NCBI GenBank assembly: GCA_029858755.1
Contig: JAOUEK010000043.1
Coordinates: forward strand, 1 to 9,296
DNA: 9,296 nucleotides
Source of the DNA: Thermoleophilia bacterium
Lineage (GTDB): Bacteria; Actinomycetota; Thermoleophilia; Gaiellales; Gaiellaceae
Direction: 5' to 3'
Shown: in pieces, positions 1-5,499 of the stretch
Layout of the letters: each line of letters begins with the position of its first letter
How positions within the stretch are numbered: the first letter of the stretch is position 1
Notes under the pieces: generated by a model
What the model was told of the DNA's origin: nothing
Database searches by the model: none
Seen by the model: only the letters and a program-made list of their open reading frames with translations
Translations under genes and position numbers: made by a program

Positions 1-1
1 C

Positions 2-748
2 GAGCCGTATCTGCGCCCCCGCTACGACCAGTCGGAGGAGCGCGAGAACGTGGTCTCGCAGGCGCGCATGGAGGTGATCCACAAGGAGTCGCTCTGCGTC
101 AACTGCGGCTGCTGCGTCTCGGAGTGCAACTCGATGGAGTCCGACCCCGACTTCCTCGGCCCCGCCGCGCTGGCCAAGGGCTTCCGCTTCGTGGGCGACC
201 CCCGCGACGGCGCCACGATCGAGCGCCTCGAGCGCTACTCGGAGGAGCACGGGATCTGGGACTGCACGCGCTGCTACTTCTGCAACGAGCGCTGCCCCAA
301 GGGCGTCGACCCGCGCGACGCGATCGCGAAGCTCGGCGCCGAGGCGATGCGCAACGGGATCGACCGGGACATGGGCGCCAAGCACGCGAAGTGGTTCGTC
401 ACCTCCGCGAAGACGACGGGGTGGCTGCGCGAGACCGAGCTCGTGCCCAAGACCCAGGGCGTCGTGAAGGCGATCAAGGAGATCAAGTTCGCGATGTCGC
501 TCCTGCCCAAGGGCAAGGTGCCGCCGCCCTTCCCGCCGCACGTCGCCGCCGACGTCGGCGAGTCACGGGCCCTCTTCGAGCTCGTCAAGGAGCAGGGTCG
601 CGACGGCGCCGCCGGGATCGTGCAGGGGGAGAAGGCCCTGATGCACCTCGAGCACACGGCGGACGGCGCCGCCGAGCGCGACCCGTACGACGAGCCGACC
701 TCCGCGCCCCGCCCGTACCTGCCCGAGGAGAAGGAGCCCGCGTCGTGA
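2..748 (+). CDS. sdhB: Succinate dehydrogenase/fumarate reductase iron-sulfur subunit, non-classical type, 5'-truncated by the window
   Basis: The frame is open from base 2 and ends in TGA at 746-748, giving 248 visible residues. The N-terminal [2Fe-2S] ferredoxin domain lies outside the window; the in-frame GTG at 50 is not a credible true start. Two cysteine clusters are visible: CVNCGCCVSEC (residues 32-42) and CTRCYFCNERCPKG (residues 88-100), the pattern of the C-terminal domain of SdhB/FrdB that carries electrons from the flavoprotein towards quinone. The second cluster has an extra Cys (residue 91) where E. coli FrdB has Val207, so the usual [3Fe-4S] centre is probably [4Fe-4S] here. 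About 150 residues follow the last Cys, far more than in E. coli SdhB, and the stretch TGWLRETEL...LLPKGKVPPPFPP resembles HdrC-type proteins. It overlaps the next gene by 4 bp. Succinate versus fumarate as the physiological substrate cannot be told from this part. Confidence 0.87.
   Translation, partial: EPYLRPRYDQSEERENVVSQARMEVIHKESLCVNCGCCVSECNSMESDPDFLGPAALAKGFRFVGDPRDGATIERLERYSEEHGIWDCTRCYFCNERCPKGVDPRDAIAKLGAEAMRNGIDRDMGAKHAKWFVTSAKTTGWLRETELVPKTQGVVKAIKEIKFAMSLLPKGKVPPPFPPHVAADVGESRALFELVKEQGRDGAAGIVQGEKALMHLEHTADGAAERDPYDEPTSAPRPYLPEEKEPAS
731..736 (+). promoter_or_regulatory. Shine-Dalgarno site of the HdrB/SdhE-like gene
   Basis: AAGGAG lies inside the end of the upstream gene, 8 nt before the GTG at 745. 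It fixes that start and explains efficient translation across the GTGA overlap. Confidence 0.7.
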
Positions 749-1626
749 AGACCGTCGCCTACTACAAGGGCTGCCTCGCCAGCCTCTCCGCCAAGGAGCT
801 CGACATCTCCACCCGCGCGCTCGCGCCGAAGGTCGGGTACGAGCTCGTCGAGCTGCAGTCGGTCACCTGTTGCGGCGCCGGCGACATCCACGAGGCGGAG
901 CCCGACTACTACCTGCACCTGAACGCGCGCATCCTCGCCTACGCCGAGGAGACGGGCTGCGACACGCTGATGACGGTCTGCAACGTCTGCACCCTCAACC
1001 TCCGCCAGGCCAACCACCAGCTGCAGAACGACGCTGCGCTGCTCGAGCGGGTGAGCGACAACCTCGAGTCGGTCGGGGCGCCGCGGTACTCGGGCGGCGT
1101 CGAGGTCATGCACTTCCTCTGGCTCGTCGCCGGCGAGAGCTTCGACACGCTCGCGCAGGTCGCGCACAAGGGCCTCCGCGGGCTCAAGATCGCGCCCTTC
1201 TACGGCTGCCAGATCCTGCGGCCCTCGAAGCTGCTCGGCTTCGACGACCCCGACAAGCCGGACTCGCTGGAGCGGATCATCACCGCCTGCGGCGGCGACC
1301 CGGTCGACTACCCGGCGAAGGTCAAGTGCTGCGGCTTCCCGATCATCCAGGCGCGCGAGGACACGGCGCTCGCCGAGCTCGTGCAGCCGATCGAGCAGGC
1401 GAAGGAGGCCGGCGCGGACGCGATCGTGACCCCGTGCCCGCTCTGCCACCTGTCGCTCGACGCGTGGCAGTCGAAGCTGAAGAAGGCCACGGGAAAGGAC
1501 TTCCAGATGCCGATCCTGCACCTGTCGCAGCTGATCGGCGTCGCCGCCGGGCTCGAGAGCGCCGAGCTGAAGTTCCGCCGGCACGTCGTCTCCGTCGAGC
1601 CCGTGCTCGAGAAGCTGCGCGTGTGA
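745..1626 (+). CDS. HdrB/SdhE-like protein with two CCG (cysteine-rich) domains, probable quinone-reactive subunit of type E SQR/fumarate reductase
   Basis: 293 aa from GTG 745, preceded by AAGGAG and sharing GTGA with the stop of the iron-sulfur subunit. It contains two full CCG motifs: C10...C42-C43...C79-x2-C82, and C155...C195-C196...C231-x2-C234. The family includes HdrB of methanogens, the C-terminal part of thiol:fumarate reductase TfrB, and SdhE/MfrE of Wolinella and Campylobacter, where such motifs hold non-cubane [4Fe-4S] or zinc centres. In type E complexes this subunit replaces the haem-bearing membrane anchors SdhC/SdhD and contacts the quinone pool from the membrane surface. I see no transmembrane segment, consistent with peripheral attachment. 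The order SdhB then SdhE matches sdhABE operons. A stand-alone heterodisulfide-reductase-like oxidoreductase is the alternative, but the SdhB partner argues against it. The symbol sdhE is withheld because it is also used for an unrelated flavinylation factor. Confidence 0.85.
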   Translation: MKTVAYYKGCLASLSAKELDISTRALAPKVGYELVELQSVTCCGAGDIHEAEPDYYLHLNARILAYAEETGCDTLMTVCNVCTLNLRQANHQLQNDAALLERVSDNLESVGAPRYSGGVEVMHFLWLVAGESFDTLAQVAHKGLRGLKIAPFYGCQILRPSKLLGFDDPDKPDSLERIITACGGDPVDYPAKVKCCGFPIIQAREDTALAELVQPIEQAKEAGADAIVTPCPLCHLSLDAWQSKLKKATGKDFQMPILHLSQLIGVAAGLESAELKFRRHVVSVEPVLEKLRV

Positions 1627-1638
1627 CGGCGGGCACCG

Positions 1639-1665
1639 CGGTGTCCGACTGGAAGTCGGACACCG
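1639..1665 (+). terminator. Perfect 12-bp hairpin after the sdhB-sdhE pair
   Basis: CGGTGTCCGACT is followed by GGA and then its exact reverse complement AGTCGGACACCG, starting 12 nt after the TGA of the HdrB/SdhE-like gene. The position suits a transcript end or an mRNA-stabilising hairpin. No U-tract follows, so it is not a canonical intrinsic terminator. It may also be a copy of a dispersed palindromic repeat. Confidence 0.5.
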
Positions 1666-1744
1666 TCGCGTGCGCTCATCGTGCTCCGTTCGTCGGACGC
1701 GGCAGTCGACCCAGTGCGGGAACGCGTGTGGCGCCGACCGTGAC

Positions 1745-1750
1745 TAGCGT
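1745..1750 (+). promoter_or_regulatory. -10 box (TAGCGT) of a probable leaderless promoter for the metallophosphoesterase
   Basis: TAGCGT fits the actinobacterial TANNNT consensus and ends 6 nt before the ATG at 1757, so transcription would begin at or next to the start codon. No purine-rich ribosome site lies between. I could not pick out a convincing -35 box. Confidence 0.5.
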
Positions 1751-1756
1751 TCCGGC

Positions 1757-2605
1757 ATGACCGGCGCGCTCGCCGTCGTGCTCGCGCTGCTCGCGGGCGC
1801 AACGCTCGCCTGGGGCTGGTTCGAGGCCGGATGGCTGCGCACGCGGGTGCTCGACGTGGAGATCGCGGGGCTGCCGCCGTCGCTCGACGGCCTCCGCCTC
1901 GCGCACCTCTCCGACTTCCACCTCGGCCCACCCTCGCGCGGCAGCGTCGCCGTGCGACGCGCCGTCGACTGGGTCGCAGCACGCGAGCCCGACCTCGTCT
2001 GCGTCACGGGAGACCTCGTCTCCCACCCGCGGGGCGAGCAACGCCTGCGCGACCTGCTCGGCAGGCTCGGCCGGGCGTATGTCGTGCTCGGCAACCACGA
2101 CGTGGCGGTCACACGCGACCCGTTCTCGCGCAACGCGGAGCTGGCCGACCTGGCCGAGCTCGCAGTGCTGCTCCGGGACGAAGCCGTGACGGTCGAGCTC
2201 GCCGGCACGGCCGTCCAACTCATTGGTGTCGACGCGGTGAGCTACCCGAGGGGCGAGGCGCGGCCGTGGGCGATAGCCGACCCGGATGCCGCCCTGCGCG
2301 TCCTCCTGTGCCACTTCCCGGGGATCGCGCGCCGCGCGCCGGCGCGGGCCTTCGATCTCGTCCTCTCCGGGCACCTGCACGGCGGCCAGATCTGCCTGCC
2401 GCTGCCGGGCGGGAGGCGCATCACGCTCGCCCACCCGCGTGCAGCGTACGTCTCGGGGCTGTACGAGACCCCTGCAGGCCCGATGCACGTCTCGCCCGGG
2501 CTGGGCACCACCTTCGTCCCCTTTCGCTTCTTCGCGCGCCCCGAGGCGACCGAGCTCGTGTTGCGGTCGGCACGGGTCCACGAGGCCCCGCGCAGCCGGG
2601 AGTAG
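1757..2605 (+). CDS. Membrane-anchored calcineurin-like metallophosphoesterase (YkuE/YaeI-type)
   Basis: 282 aa. The N-terminus (residues about 3-22, ALAVVLALLAGATLAWGWF) is a hydrophobic anchor with no clear cleavage site. The catalytic domain follows with all metal-ligand blocks in order: D53-F-H55 (LSDFHLG), G85-D86 (TGDLV), G112-N-H-D115 (LGNHD), H186 (CHFPG) and G205-H-L-H208 (SGHLHGGQ). These define the binuclear-metal calcineurin-like superfamily; the short form with an N-terminal membrane segment and a GHxHGGQ ending resembles YkuE and YaeI (LpxH-like) phosphoesterases. The substrate cannot be read from the sequence; phospholipid headgroup or UDP-sugar-lipid hydrolysis is known in relatives. 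The start is supported by a TANNNT box 6 nt upstream. The stop TAG is part of the -10 box of the next gene, so the two genes abut but may be transcribed separately. Confidence 0.88.
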   Translation: MTGALAVVLALLAGATLAWGWFEAGWLRTRVLDVEIAGLPPSLDGLRLAHLSDFHLGPPSRGSVAVRRAVDWVAAREPDLVCVTGDLVSHPRGEQRLRDLLGRLGRAYVVLGNHDVAVTRDPFSRNAELADLAELAVLLRDEAVTVELAGTAVQLIGVDAVSYPRGEARPWAIADPDAALRVLLCHFPGIARRAPARAFDLVLSGHLHGGQICLPLPGGRRITLAHPRAAYVSGLYETPAGPMHVSPGLGTTFVPFRFFARPEATELVLRSARVHEAPRSRE

Positions 2606-2608
2606 ACT
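2603..2608 (+). promoter_or_regulatory. -10 box (TAGACT) of a probable leaderless promoter for the Asp23-family gene
   Basis: TAGACT matches TANNNT and is followed by exactly 6 nt and the GTG at 2615. Its first three bases are the stop codon of the metallophosphoesterase. A weak GGGAG at 2598-2602 is 12 nt from the start, too far for a good ribosome site. Confidence 0.5.
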
Positions 2609-2614
2609 CGCGGT

Positions 2615-2926
2615 GTGGAAGGGCACTCGCTGATCTCCGCCGAGATCCTCGGCTCCTATGCCGCCGACGCCGCCCGAGAGGTGAGTGGGGTCCTGCGGCT
2701 CGCGGACGGGGGCCTCCACCGCCTGCGCGGCGTCAAGGTGACGGAGGAGGACGGGACGGTGTCGGTCGAGCTCCATCTCACCGTGGCCTGGGGCGCGAGC
2801 GTGCCGGAGGTCGGCGCGGCGGTGCAGCGCCGTGTGAGCGACTACCTCGGGCGCATGGCCGACGTCACGCCCGCGGCCGTCGACGTGGTCGTCGACGAGA
2901 TCGGCCCGCCGCCCGCGGCGGGGTAG
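2615..2926 (+). CDS. Asp23/Gls24 (DUF322) family envelope-stress-type protein
   Basis: 103 aa from GTG 2615. The pattern ISAEILGSYAADAAREVSGV (residues 7-26), then a short beta-rich stretch (VSVELHLTVAWG, 49-60), a helix with AAVQRRVSDYLGRM (68-81) and the ending AVDVVVDEI (88-96) follow the Asp23/Gls24 fold, found in alkaline-shock and cell-envelope stress proteins of Gram-positive bacteria. The protein is at the short end for the family and ends in a Pro/Ala tail. There is no signal peptide or membrane segment, so it is cytosolic, possibly at the membrane via a partner. The GNAT-like gene begins 6 bp after its stop, so the two probably share a transcript. The start is chosen from the TAGACT box; the overlapping GTG at 2613 is in another frame. 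The family call is fairly safe, the role is not. Confidence 0.78.
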   Translation: MEGHSLISAEILGSYAADAAREVSGVLRLADGGLHRLRGVKVTEEDGTVSVELHLTVAWGASVPEVGAAVQRRVSDYLGRMADVTPAAVDVVVDEIGPPPAAG

Positions 2927-2932
2927 CGGCAG

Positions 2933-3550
2933 GTGCCCGTCTCCGGCCTCACGCGGGGGACGCTGCAGGCGTTGCCTTCGGTCTGTCACGCCTGCGTCTG
3001 GTGGCAGTCCCGCGGCAACAAGACGGCGTCGAAGCAGCGGTGGATGGAGCGTGCCGAGCACGACTTCGGCGAGTGGGGGAGCGTGTACGTCGACGACGAC
3101 GGCCGGACGCTCGGCTCGATGCAGTACGGCCCCTCTTCGCTCTTCCCGCGGGCGGCCGACCTCCCCGCCGGGCCCGCCTCCGACGACGCCGTGCTGGTGA
3201 CGTGCGCCTACGTGGTGGACGGCGTGGGCGAGTGGGTGGAGAAGTCGCTGCTGCTGGCGGCGATCGGCGAGGCACGCGATCGCGGCGCCGGCGCCCTCGA
3301 GGCCTTCGCCTACTCGTATCCTCCCGACGAGCCGGGCGCACCGCGCCGGCTCGTGCACCGCACGGTCTTCCCCCGCGACTTCCTCGACGACTTCGGGTTC
3401 CTCACCCTGCGCCGCCGAGGCAGGATCGAGCTCTGCCGGCTCGAGCTCGGCGGCCTGCAGCCGGTCGCGGAGGGCACGCGCGCCCGCGTGCTGCGGGTCG
3501 TCCAGGAGGCGTTCTCGCCGCCGCCCGAGCCGGTCGGGCCGCGTCCCTGA
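2933..3550 (+). CDS. GNAT-like N-acetyltransferase, actinobacterial type with N-terminal CxxC
   Basis: 205 aa from GTG 2933, 6 bp after the Asp23-family gene and with only a weak ribosome site. An N-terminal LPSVCHACVWWQ (residues 14-25, C18 and C21) precedes a GNAT-like core: the strand after WGSVYVDDDGRTLGSMQYGP (48-67), DDAVLVTCAYVV (84-95), a degenerate acetyl-CoA loop (DGVGEWVEKSLL, 96-107) leading into a helix, then GALEAFAYSY (120-129) and the closing FLDDFGFLTLRRRGRIELCR (150-169), which looks like the last strands of a GNAT fold. This resembles uncharacterised actinobacterial acetyltransferases with a CxxCxFW start. The loop is poorer than the usual R/QxxGxG/A, so activity is uncertain. 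A metal site at the CxxC is possible but not shown. Confidence 0.6.
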   Translation: MPVSGLTRGTLQALPSVCHACVWWQSRGNKTASKQRWMERAEHDFGEWGSVYVDDDGRTLGSMQYGPSSLFPRAADLPAGPASDDAVLVTCAYVVDGVGEWVEKSLLLAAIGEARDRGAGALEAFAYSYPPDEPGAPRRLVHRTVFPRDFLDDFGFLTLRRRGRIELCRLELGGLQPVAEGTRARVLRVVQEAFSPPPEPVGPRP

Positions 3551-3593
3551 GAGGCATCTGGCGCGGGTGGACGTCCGCTGGCACCATGGATGT

Positions 3594-3737
3594 GTGTGGA
3601 AGCGCCGCCGATCGAAATCGCTGATCGTCGAATGGAGCGACTGGCGCGCTCTTGCGACGATGGTGATGGGGATCGACGCGAAGCTCGATCGGATCGTCGA
3701 GGAGCTGGAGGCGGACGGTGGCTCGGAAGGGGATTGA
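3594..3737 (+). CDS. Small hypothetical protein (47 aa), first of an overlapping pair
   Basis: An open frame ends at TGA 3735-3737. The C-terminal part, WSDWRALATMVMGIDAKLDR followed by an acidic helix and an EGD tail, has the alternation of an amphipathic helix and reads like real protein, whereas the N-terminus (WKRRRSKS) is basic. The start is unsure: GTG 3594 (preceded by CACCAT with a 6-nt gap), GTG 3567 (56 aa), or ATG 3660/3666 (25 or 23 aa) are all in frame. The frame overlaps the next small gene by 20 bp, and that gene's Shine-Dalgarno site lies inside it, suggesting translational coupling. The competing frame through the same DNA (GTG 3597 on) gives a Ser/Arg/Asp-rich string with no recognisable order. 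No family is recognised. A helical binding partner of the downstream protein, or an antitoxin-like role, is conceivable but unsupported. Confidence 0.5.
   Translation: MWKRRRSKSLIVEWSDWRALATMVMGIDAKLDRIVEELEADGGSEGD
3707..3711 (+). promoter_or_regulatory. Shine-Dalgarno site of the second small gene
   Basis: GGAGG ends 6 nt before the GTG at 3718. It is the main evidence that the 56-aa frame is translated and it sets the start. Confidence 0.55.
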
Positions 3738-3888
3738 CCCTGAGCTGCGAGCACAATGGCGTGAGGCACGCCGCCGACTTGCCGAGTCGATCGAGCGTGG
3801 CGATCGCCGTCACGCGGAGCTCGTCGCTGCCGAGGAGCGCCGCAAGGCGCGGCTCCGACGCCTGACCTTCGGCCTGCTCGGACGCTGA
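3718..3888 (+). CDS. Small hypothetical Arg/Glu-rich helical protein (56 aa)
   Basis: Starts at GTG 3718 with GGAGG 6 nt upstream and ends at TGA 3886-3888. The product runs VARKGIDPEL, WREARRRLAESIERGDRR, HAELVAAEERRKARL and ends RRLTFGLLGR. It is almost wholly charged helix, strongly basic, with a short hydrophobic tail (LTFGLLG, residues 49-55). That composition fits a coiled-coil or nucleic-acid-binding peptide, but no family is recognised. It overlaps the preceding 47-aa frame by 20 bp. Its stop lies 3 bp from the stop of asd on the other strand. The competing frame through the same DNA is a disordered Ser/Arg string, so this frame is the better candidate. Confidence 0.58.
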   Translation: MARKGIDPELRAQWREARRRLAESIERGDRRHAELVAAEERRKARLRRLTFGLLGR

Positions 3889-3891
3889 CGC

Positions 3892-4863
3892 CTACGCGGC
3901 CGCCCGCTCGGCGGCGCCGGCGAGCAGCAGCTCCGCGATCTGGATCGCGTTCAGCGCGGCGCCCTTGCGGAGGTTGTCGCAGGAGAGGTAGAGGGCGAGG
4001 CCGTTTTCGGCCGCGGTGTCCCGACGGACCCGCCCGACGAGCACGTCGTCCGTGCCGGCGGCCGCCGCGGGCGTGGGGAAGGACGGCAGGTCGAGCACGC
4101 GCACACCCGGCGCGGCGCGCAGGAGGTCGGCCGCCGCCTCGGTGGAGAGCGGCCGCTCCAGCTCGACCCACACGGCCTCGGAGTGGCCGACCATCACCGG
4201 CACGCGGACGCACGTGGCCGAGAGCGGCAGCTCGGGCAGCTCCATGATCTTTCGCGTCTCGGCGCGCAGCTTCGCCTCCTCGTCCGACTCGTCGCCCTCC
4301 CACGACCAGTCCATGACGAGATCGTGCGCGGCGGGCTCCTCCGCCTGCAGCTGCTGCATGCGCTGGGCGCCCGCGCCCGAGACGGACTGGTATGTGGCAA
4401 CGCGGGCACGGGCCAGTCCGGCGGCCTCGTGCAGCGGCCCGAGCACGCAGGTCAGCGGGATCGTGCAGCAGTTGGGGTTGGCGACGATGCGGTGCCTCGA
4501 GAGCGCCTCGAGCGCGCGCTCACCGTTGACCTCCGGCACGACCAGCGGGTAGCCGTCGACGAGGCGGTACGCCGACGACTTGTCGACGCAGAGCGCGCCG
4601 GCCTCCGCTGCCGGGGGCACCAGCTCCAGGCTCGCAGAGGTGCCGACCGAGAACAGGCACAGGTCGAGATCTCCGGCTCCGAGCGCGTCCGGCGTCGCCT
4701 CCTCGACGGTCAGCGTGCCGGGGCCGAAGGGCACCGTCGAGCCGGCGGAGCGCGCGGACGCGAACGCGCGCACGTGCTCGTAGCGCCGCTCGGCCAGCAG
4801 CTGGAGCGTGATCGTGCCGACGGCGCCGGTGGCGCCGACGACGCCGATGCGGGGGGTGCTCAT
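3892..4863 (-). CDS. asd: Aspartate-semialdehyde dehydrogenase
   Basis: 323 aa from ATG at 4863-4861. It catalyses the NADPH-dependent reduction of aspartyl-4-phosphate to aspartate semialdehyde, the step shared by lysine/diaminopimelate, threonine, methionine and isoleucine synthesis. Visible marks: nucleotide-binding GATGAVG (residues 10-16), SAYR (97-100), active-site ANPNCCTIPL (128-137) with nucleophile C132, SVSGAGAQ (160-167), catalytic H227 in VGHSE, and the closing SCDNLRKGAALNAIQIAE (294-311). Length is close to the family's usual 330-350. C133 sits where Ser or Thr is usual. The ATG overlaps the stop of the kinase-like gene by 4 bp (ATGA). There is no Shine-Dalgarno site; a TACAAC at 4871-4876, 7 nt upstream, could be a weak internal -10 box, otherwise translation depends on coupling. 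Confidence 0.96.
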   Translation of the reverse strand: MSTPRIGVVGATGAVGTITLQLLAERRYEHVRAFASARSAGSTVPFGPGTLTVEEATPDALGAGDLDLCLFSVGTSASLELVPPAAEAGALCVDKSSAYRLVDGYPLVVPEVNGERALEALSRHRIVANPNCCTIPLTCVLGPLHEAAGLARARVATYQSVSGAGAQRMQQLQAEEPAAHDLVMDWSWEGDESDEEAKLRAETRKIMELPELPLSATCVRVPVMVGHSEAVWVELERPLSTEAAADLLRAAPGVRVLDLPSFPTPAAAAGTDDVLVGRVRRDTAAENGLALYLSCDNLRKGAALNAIQIAELLLAGAAERAAA

Positions 4864-5468
4864 ACGGCGTGTTGTAGCCGAAGCGCGCCCGCGTCCGCCG
4901 GTGCCAGAGGGATCGCCTCCGCGCGGGGTTCACCCGCGACGAGCTCGCAGCGGCTCGCCCCGAGCGCCCCTGCCAGGGCTGCTGCGGTGGCCCCGGGGGC
5001 GTCGAGAGCGAGTGACGTGACCTCTGCCGCCAGAGAGACGCCCTGGTGGCCGGCCACGAGCACGATGGCGCCGGTGAGGAGCTCCCGCTCCACGCGGTGG
5101 GGGCGGACCTCGACGATCCGGGCTGCGCCGTGCTCGCCGTCGGTGACGATCCCGGCTTGAGACCCTGTGAGCGAGACCGCGCGGCGGCCGAGGTCGATCA
5201 GCGCCATCGCCGTGAGCGCACAGCTGATCCGCGCGCCGGTGGTGACGAGCAGGTCGAGCTCACGGGGCAGCGGCTCGGGCGAGACGGCGTGCGCGAGCCG
5301 GAGCAGCTCTCCGGTTGCCTCGCCCATCGCCGGGAGCACGGCCACGACCGCCTCGCCGCCCTCGTGCAGGTCGGCGAGGCGCCGTGCGACTGCACGGATC
5401 CTCGTCGGGTCGGCGAGCGCCGGGCCGTCGAAGGCGAGAACGGCGACGTCGGCGGCGGCGCTGCTCAT
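4860..5468 (-). CDS. Degenerate aspartate-kinase-like protein without catalytic residues or ACT domains
   Basis: 202 aa from ATG at 5468. It is colinear with the amino-acid-kinase domain of aspartokinase: LADPTRIRAVARRLAD (18-33), AVVAVLPAMGEATGELLRLA (40-59), SPEPLPRELDLLVTTGARIS (63-82), SLTGSQAGIVTDGEHGAARI (99-118), IVLVAGHQGVS (135-145), VTSLALDAPGATAAALAGAL (150-169). The catalytic marks are gone: KFGGSS is AFDGPA (12-17), the Glu of GERIS is Ala (residue 79), GRGGSD is replaced by ALDAPGA (154-160), and the YTDVDGV stretch is unrecognisable. The chain stops where an active enzyme would have about 40 more kinase residues and two regulatory ACT domains. The frame is intact and overlaps asd by ATGA, which argues against simple decay. 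It occupies the place of ask in the actinobacterial order recR...ask-asd. It may be a pseudoenzyme (scaffold or regulator) or a late remnant; active kinase must be encoded elsewhere. Confidence 0.83.
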   Translation of the reverse strand: MSSAAADVAVLAFDGPALADPTRIRAVARRLADLHEGGEAVVAVLPAMGEATGELLRLAHAVSPEPLPRELDLLVTTGARISCALTAMALIDLGRRAVSLTGSQAGIVTDGEHGAARIVEVRPHRVERELLTGAIVLVAGHQGVSLAAEVTSLALDAPGATAAALAGALGASRCELVAGEPRAEAIPLAPADAGALRLQHAV

Positions 5469-5475
5469 GCCACCG

Positions 5476-5481
5476 AGTGTA
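5476..5481 (-). promoter_or_regulatory. -10 box (TACACT) of a probable leaderless promoter for the kinase-like gene and asd
   Basis: On the minus strand TACACT fits TANNNT and is followed by 7 nt (CGGTGGC) and the ATG at 5468. No Shine-Dalgarno site is present. The box lies just downstream of the palindrome cluster that follows recR. Confidence 0.5.
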
Positions 5482-5499
5482 GGGCGCGGTCGGGACGCC

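Noticed and set aside
274..1584. A 436-codon minus-strand frame opposite the sdhB-sdhE pair
   Set aside because: Low-complexity Arg/Leu/Val/Asp composition and complete overlap with two genes having intact cysteine motifs on the other strand.
3590..3865. A 91-codon plus-strand frame between the GNAT gene and asd
   Set aside because: Its composition is disordered Ser/Arg/Asp and it has no ribosome site; the two overlapping small frames in the same DNA give better protein-like sequence and one has a GGAGG site.
1676..4303. An 875-codon open frame on the minus strand across the metallophosphoesterase, Asp23 and GNAT genes
   Set aside because: It is Arg/Ala/Gly-rich without domain order and lies antisense to genes with clear motifs; long antisense frames are normal in high-GC DNA with GC-biased third positions.
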